Shown here: piece after piece, positions 61,233 through 64,000 of the stretch | How the letters are laid out: the number at the start of each line of letters is the position of its first letter | How positions within the stretch are numbered: position 1 is the stretch's first letter | Assembly: GCA_964509335.1 (NCBI GenBank) | Contig: CAZDXB010000002.1 | Location: 159,751-223,750 of the forward strand | DNA from: CAZDXB01 sp964509335 | GTDB lineage: Bacteria > Bacteroidota > Ignavibacteria > Kapaibacteriales > UBA2268 | Length of the DNA: 64,000 bases | Reading direction: 5' to 3' | Notes under the pieces: generated by a model | Told to the model about the DNA's origin: nothing | What the model saw: only the letters and a program-made list of their open reading frames with translations | Database searches by the model: none | Position numbers and translations under genes: made by a program

Positions 61233-63647
61233 ATGTCGCTTTTAAACAAAATCATATCTTTGATTTTCATTCCCGTAATCGCTCTCGTCTTCGTAATAGC
61301 CGAATCGAAAGCCGATTGGAAAGAAGTGGAAACAATACCAAGCAAATATATAAACAACTATTGGCTGGACGTTTATTTCTTAGAATCAAATCCCGATTAC
61401 GGATGGGTTTGCGGCTATAATGGAATGGTTATAAGAACTAGCGACCGAGGCGAAACTTGGGAAGGAAAAAAAATCGAAAAAATGATTATAGACTCAACGG
61501 AAGTCAACGGCTCTTGGGTTTACGACACAACGTATGTATTTCCTGTAAACCAATTGGAAAGCGTGCACTTCGCCGATTCCTTGACGGGATACGCCTCCGG
61601 CGAAGATAAAGTTTTCAAATCGACCGACGGCGGAAAAAATTGGACATTAGTTAGCGACTCAAATATGCGCGCTTGGGGCGTGTTCTTTACATCGCCGGAC
61701 ACCGGTATGGCTGTCGGCGGCGGATGCTACGAATTGGACGCTCAACACTTTCGCAGAACAGAAGACGGCGGCAAGACTTGGACAACTTTTTTGGGGAACG
61801 AACCTAATTCGGGTTTGACAGATTTGATATTGTACTCCTCAAATGGTTTAGGATACGCTACCAGCAGCGGATTTATATGGATTACCAACGACGGAGGCAG
61901 GACATGGCAAATATTTTCCGATTGCGGCGAAAACGATTGGCAAGAGGAAATAACCCATTCCGGAGAGTCTTTCTTAGTTCCTTACTCAAAAGGATGTACC
62001 GGCGGCGGCGGAGACGGCGGATTGAGAATGAGCGTAGACAACGGAAAGACTTGGCGTCAGTTCGATAACGACAAGGCTATGTATGGCGCTTTCTTATTCG
62101 ATTCTTTAAGAGGTTGGGGCTGCGGAATCGACCGCTCGATTTATTACACTTCCGACGGCGGCATTTCTTGGGAATTAATAGATTGCGGAATAGAAGAAGG
62201 CGCCGGTTTGGACGATTTATGGTTTATTAACGAAACTTTGGGGTTCGTCGTCGGCAAAGGAGTTTACAAAACTCACGATTACGGCAAATCCGAACCCGAA
62301 ATAATTTCCGACAGAGCAGGCATTTGCGAAGGCGACAGCCTAATTTTAAAGTCCGAGTTAAACTATAAAAAATACCTTTGGTCAACCGGAGACACTACTT
62401 CCTTTACAACCGCAAGCGAGCCCGGATGGTATTGGCTCGAAGCTTACGACCACTTCTGCGAAGATAAAATAAGGGACTCGATATTCATCGCCATTTACCC
62501 AAAACCTTACTTTGAAATCGCCTACAAAGAAAATTTAGAATTTTGCGACGGCGATTCGGTTAAATTATGGATAGAAGGACGCTACAAAGACCATATCTTT
62601 TCAACTGGAGAAACCTCCGATACAATAGTAGTTAAACAAAGCGGGGTTTACTGGGCTTCGATAACCGATACAAACGGTTGCGAATGGCTCGATTCGATAG
62701 AAGTCGTCGTTTACCCCAATCCCAAACCGAAAATACAAGCTTTAGACGACTTAGCCTTCTGCGACGGCGACTCTACCGAACTAGCTTTAAACCGCCATTT
62801 CCCGGAAGTTGAATGGACGCGAGTCGAAAGCGAAGACTCGATACTTTCTACAAATCAATCAGTAATAGTAAAAACCGAAGGCAACTACTACGCTAAAGTC
62901 TTAGACGCTAACGGTTGCGAAGGATACAGCGACACCGTTTTCGTCGAAGTTTGGAATATATCAAATCTGCTTACAATACAAGCGGGCAAAGACGGCGTTT
63001 TCGATTTTGGCACAGTAAACCTCGGCGGCGTCAAGTGCCTCAATCTTAGATTATTTAACGCTTCCGAGAGCCCTATATATATAGAAGACGTCTTCTTTCG
63101 AATCAACGTAGAATTTTCCGCTCCTCAAGCGCAATTCCCTATACTAACGGAACCGATGGATACGGTCTATTTACGAATTTGCACAAAACCGAACGAATTG
63201 GGAATAGCAAGAGACACAATAGAAATACAAGACACTTGCTATAATCACGTAATACCGCTAATGAGCGAAGCGAAGAGCAAACTATATAGCGGCGAAAGCG
63301 AATGCGGCGAAAAAATAGAAATGAGGACGGCGGGATTGTTGGACGACGAGTATTTCAAAATCTCGGAACCGTATCCCAATCCCGCCGAATCAGGTTTTTC
63401 TGTTGATATTGAAACCTCCCAAACCAACGAGAAGGAGTTGAATGTCAGATTTTCCTTAATCGATTTATATGGTAATGCTGTATTTAAGGGCTCTTTGGAC
63501 GATTTCTCGAATCGCAAAAACGGAGCAAACCGAGCAAAAAGCGAAACAATCGCTATAGACACCCAAGATTTACCCAACGGAGCCTATATTCTTAAGATCT
63601 TCATTAACAACGGCGTTACAGTTCGTCGCGTAATAATTTTTAAATAA
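61233..63647 (+). CDS. Secreted seven-bladed YCF48 protein with Ig-like repeats and T9SS sorting domain
   Basis: An 804-residue surface protein; I set the start at 61233, where the signal peptide begins (MSLLNKIISLIFIPVI, to about ESKAD), because the longer upstream extension has no export signal. Residues about 25-350 are seven YCF48-like units closely matching the N-terminus of the protein at 30552-34796. Three Ig-like repeats follow (about 362-574), each with a C-GDS start and an STG or similar core, as in Bacteroidetes surface proteins; then an ASH-like domain (about 575-690) and a sorting domain (YPNPAESGFSVDI to RRVIIFK). The shared head and different tail show domain exchange. Confidence 0.78.
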   Translation: MSLLNKIISLIFIPVIALVFVIAESKADWKEVETIPSKYINNYWLDVYFLESNPDYGWVCGYNGMVIRTSDRGETWEGKKIEKMIIDSTEVNGSWVYDTTYVFPVNQLESVHFADSLTGYASGEDKVFKSTDGGKNWTLVSDSNMRAWGVFFTSPDTGMAVGGGCYELDAQHFRRTEDGGKTWTTFLGNEPNSGLTDLILYSSNGLGYATSSGFIWITNDGGRTWQIFSDCGENDWQEEITHSGESFLVPYSKGCTGGGGDGGLRMSVDNGKTWRQFDNDKAMYGAFLFDSLRGWGCGIDRSIYYTSDGGISWELIDCGIEEGAGLDDLWFINETLGFVVGKGVYKTHDYGKSEPEIISDRAGICEGDSLILKSELNYKKYLWSTGDTTSFTTASEPGWYWLEAYDHFCEDKIRDSIFIAIYPKPYFEIAYKENLEFCDGDSVKLWIEGRYKDHIFSTGETSDTIVVKQSGVYWASITDTNGCEWLDSIEVVVYPNPKPKIQALDDLAFCDGDSTELALNRHFPEVEWTRVESEDSILSTNQSVIVKTEGNYYAKVLDANGCEGYSDTVFVEVWNISNLLTIQAGKDGVFDFGTVNLGGVKCLNLRLFNASESPIYIEDVFFRINVEFSAPQAQFPILTEPMDTVYLRICTKPNELGIARDTIEIQDTCYNHVIPLMSEAKSKLYSGESECGEKIEMRTAGLLDDEYFKISEPYPNPAESGFSVDIETSQTNEKELNVRFSLIDLYGNAVFKGSLDDFSNRKNGANRAKSETIAIDTQDLPNGAYILKIFINNGVTVRRVIIFK

Positions 63648-63660
63648 ATTTAAAAAATAG

Positions 63661-63692
63661 TTTGGATATTCAAAGAATATAGACTTTATTTG
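63661..63692 (+). promoter_or_regulatory. Possible upstream rRNA promoter P1 (imperfect)
   Basis: TTTG at 63661-63664 and TATTTG at 63687-63692 give a near match to the TTTG-N19/20-TAnnTTTG consensus, with a shortened -7 box and a 22-base spacer. The 15-base leader box begins 16 bases later. Confidence 0.3.
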
Positions 63693-63806
63693 TAGGCTCT
63701 GAACGAGACGTTCTTTTGAAACAAGAAAGAAAAGCGAAAAATAAAGTTAGCCGACAAACGTTAGCTAACGAGCGCGTAAAAAAGTTGGAAAAATTTAATT
63801 TTTTCC

Positions 63807-63837
63807 TTGCATAGTTAAAAATTTCATATTATTTTTG
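63807..63837 (+). promoter_or_regulatory. Probable rRNA promoter P2
   Basis: CTTG ending at 63809, a 20-base spacer and TATTTTTG at 63830-63837 match the Bacteroidetes primary-sigma promoter. A short hairpin (TCCC/GGGA) and the leader box ACGTTCTTTGAAAAC follow before 16S. Confidence 0.6.
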
Positions 63838-63853
63838 GAGTCCCTTTGGGGAT

Positions 63854-63868
63854 ACGTTCTTTGAAAAC
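63854..63868 (+). promoter_or_regulatory. rRNA leader box (boxA-like), with a second copy at 63708-63722
   Basis: ACGTTCTTTGAAAAC here and ACGTTCTTTTGAAAC at 63708-63722 are near identical. GTTCTTTGA is a common element of 16S leaders and is thought to serve antitermination or processing. Confidence 0.55.
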
Positions 63869-63949
63869 AGGGAGCAAAAAAGAAAAAGACAGAAGCAAAA
63901 AGCAGCCAAGTCAATTGCCTGCGATCAACTTGAAAAAAAGTATTAATAT

Positions 63950-64000
63950 ACAACGGAGAGTTTGATCCTGGCTCAGGACGAACGCTGGCGGCGTGCCTAA
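63950..64000 (+). rRNA. 16S ribosomal RNA, 5' end only
   Basis: AGAGTTTGATCCTGGCTCAG, the universal 16S start region, lies at 63957-63976 and is followed by GACGAACGCTGGCGGCG. The mature 5' end is placed about 7 bases earlier by comparison with E. coli, so the exact start is approximate. Only about 51 bases lie in the window. The GACGAACGCTGGCGGCGTG form is unlike classical Bacteroidia. The operon reads rightwards, away from the putative origin about 7.5 kb to the left. Confidence 0.95.

Larger units (their letters stand above)
63648..63949 (+). promoter_or_regulatory. rRNA operon upstream region with tandem promoter-leader units
   Basis: The 302-base gap between the YCF48 gene and 16S rRNA contains no gene. 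It holds two promoter-like units, each followed at 16-17 bases by a copy of a 15-base leader box (63708-63722 and 63854-63868), a 12-bp palindrome CGTTAGCTAACG at 63759-63770, and an AT-rich inverted repeat (63787-63806) just upstream of the second promoter that may act as an UP element. Confidence 0.55.

Noticed and set aside
1..64000. CRISPR arrays, insertion sequences, prophage and tRNA genes
   Set aside because: No regular short repeats, transposase or integrase frames, or tRNA-like cloverleaf with a T-loop were seen.

Overview
This window most likely comes from the Bacteroidota/Chlorobiota part of the FCB superphylum, outside the classical Bacteroidia. Three things point there. Eight or nine secreted proteins end in C-terminal domains of the type IX secretion (T9SS) kind, often opening with a YPNP- or HPNP-like motif. 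Several intergenic regions carry the TTTG-N19/20-TAnnTTTG promoter architecture known from Bacteroidetes. The 16S rRNA start at the right edge reads GGACGAACGCTGGCGGCG rather than the GATGAACGCTAGCGGCAGG of typical Bacteroidia. Flagellar genes are also present, which is unusual for Bacteroidia but known in Ignavibacteria-like lineages. The exact phylum is an inference.

Region 1 (1-18000, all minus strand) is a secreted-protein locus. A 2904-residue giant protein at its head is followed by a protein with NIDO-, dockerin- and cohesin-like segments, a translationally coupled cohesin-like protein, a 1069-residue protein, a small T9SS cargo, a membrane-anchored family 2 glycosyltransferase and a beta-barrel protein that runs off the left edge. 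Region 2 (18000-30400) is mostly housekeeping: a TPR membrane protein, a fused alpha/beta 2-oxoacid dehydrogenase E1, a propeller-transglutaminase protein, asnS, a PolB-type exonuclease, lepB, lepA, an orphan ABC ATPase and an ATP-grasp enzyme. Two of its intergenic gaps are dense in inverted repeats. Region 3 (30500-42030) holds a 1414-residue YCF48/ASH protein, an M6 metalloprotease with nine fibronectin-III-like repeats, a stand-alone rplS, a lipoprotein and a second glycosyltransferase.

Region 4 (42270-49990, plus strand) is a compact five-gene envelope operon: a large periplasmic TPR protein, an outer-membrane barrel, a highly charged SPOR-domain protein, a TonB-like protein and a 60-residue membrane protein. 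UDP-glucose dehydrogenase follows. Region 5 (51700-54300) is fliL-fliM-fliN-fliO. Region 6 holds dnaA, a 733-bp gap with DnaA boxes that is the probable chromosome origin, the divergent argB-argD-argC-argJ operon, another YCF48/T9SS protein, and an rRNA leader with apparently tandem promoters leading into the first 51 bases of 16S rRNA.

The best candidates for something new are: the giant beta-helix protein with a complete seven-bladed YCF48 propeller inserted in it; the adjacent cohesin/dockerin-like cargo genes; the TPR-barrel-SPOR-TonB operon; a 30-bp element conserved upstream of two unrelated T9SS cargo genes; and the structured intergenic element at 24582-24719. No CRISPR array, insertion sequence, prophage or tRNA was seen.
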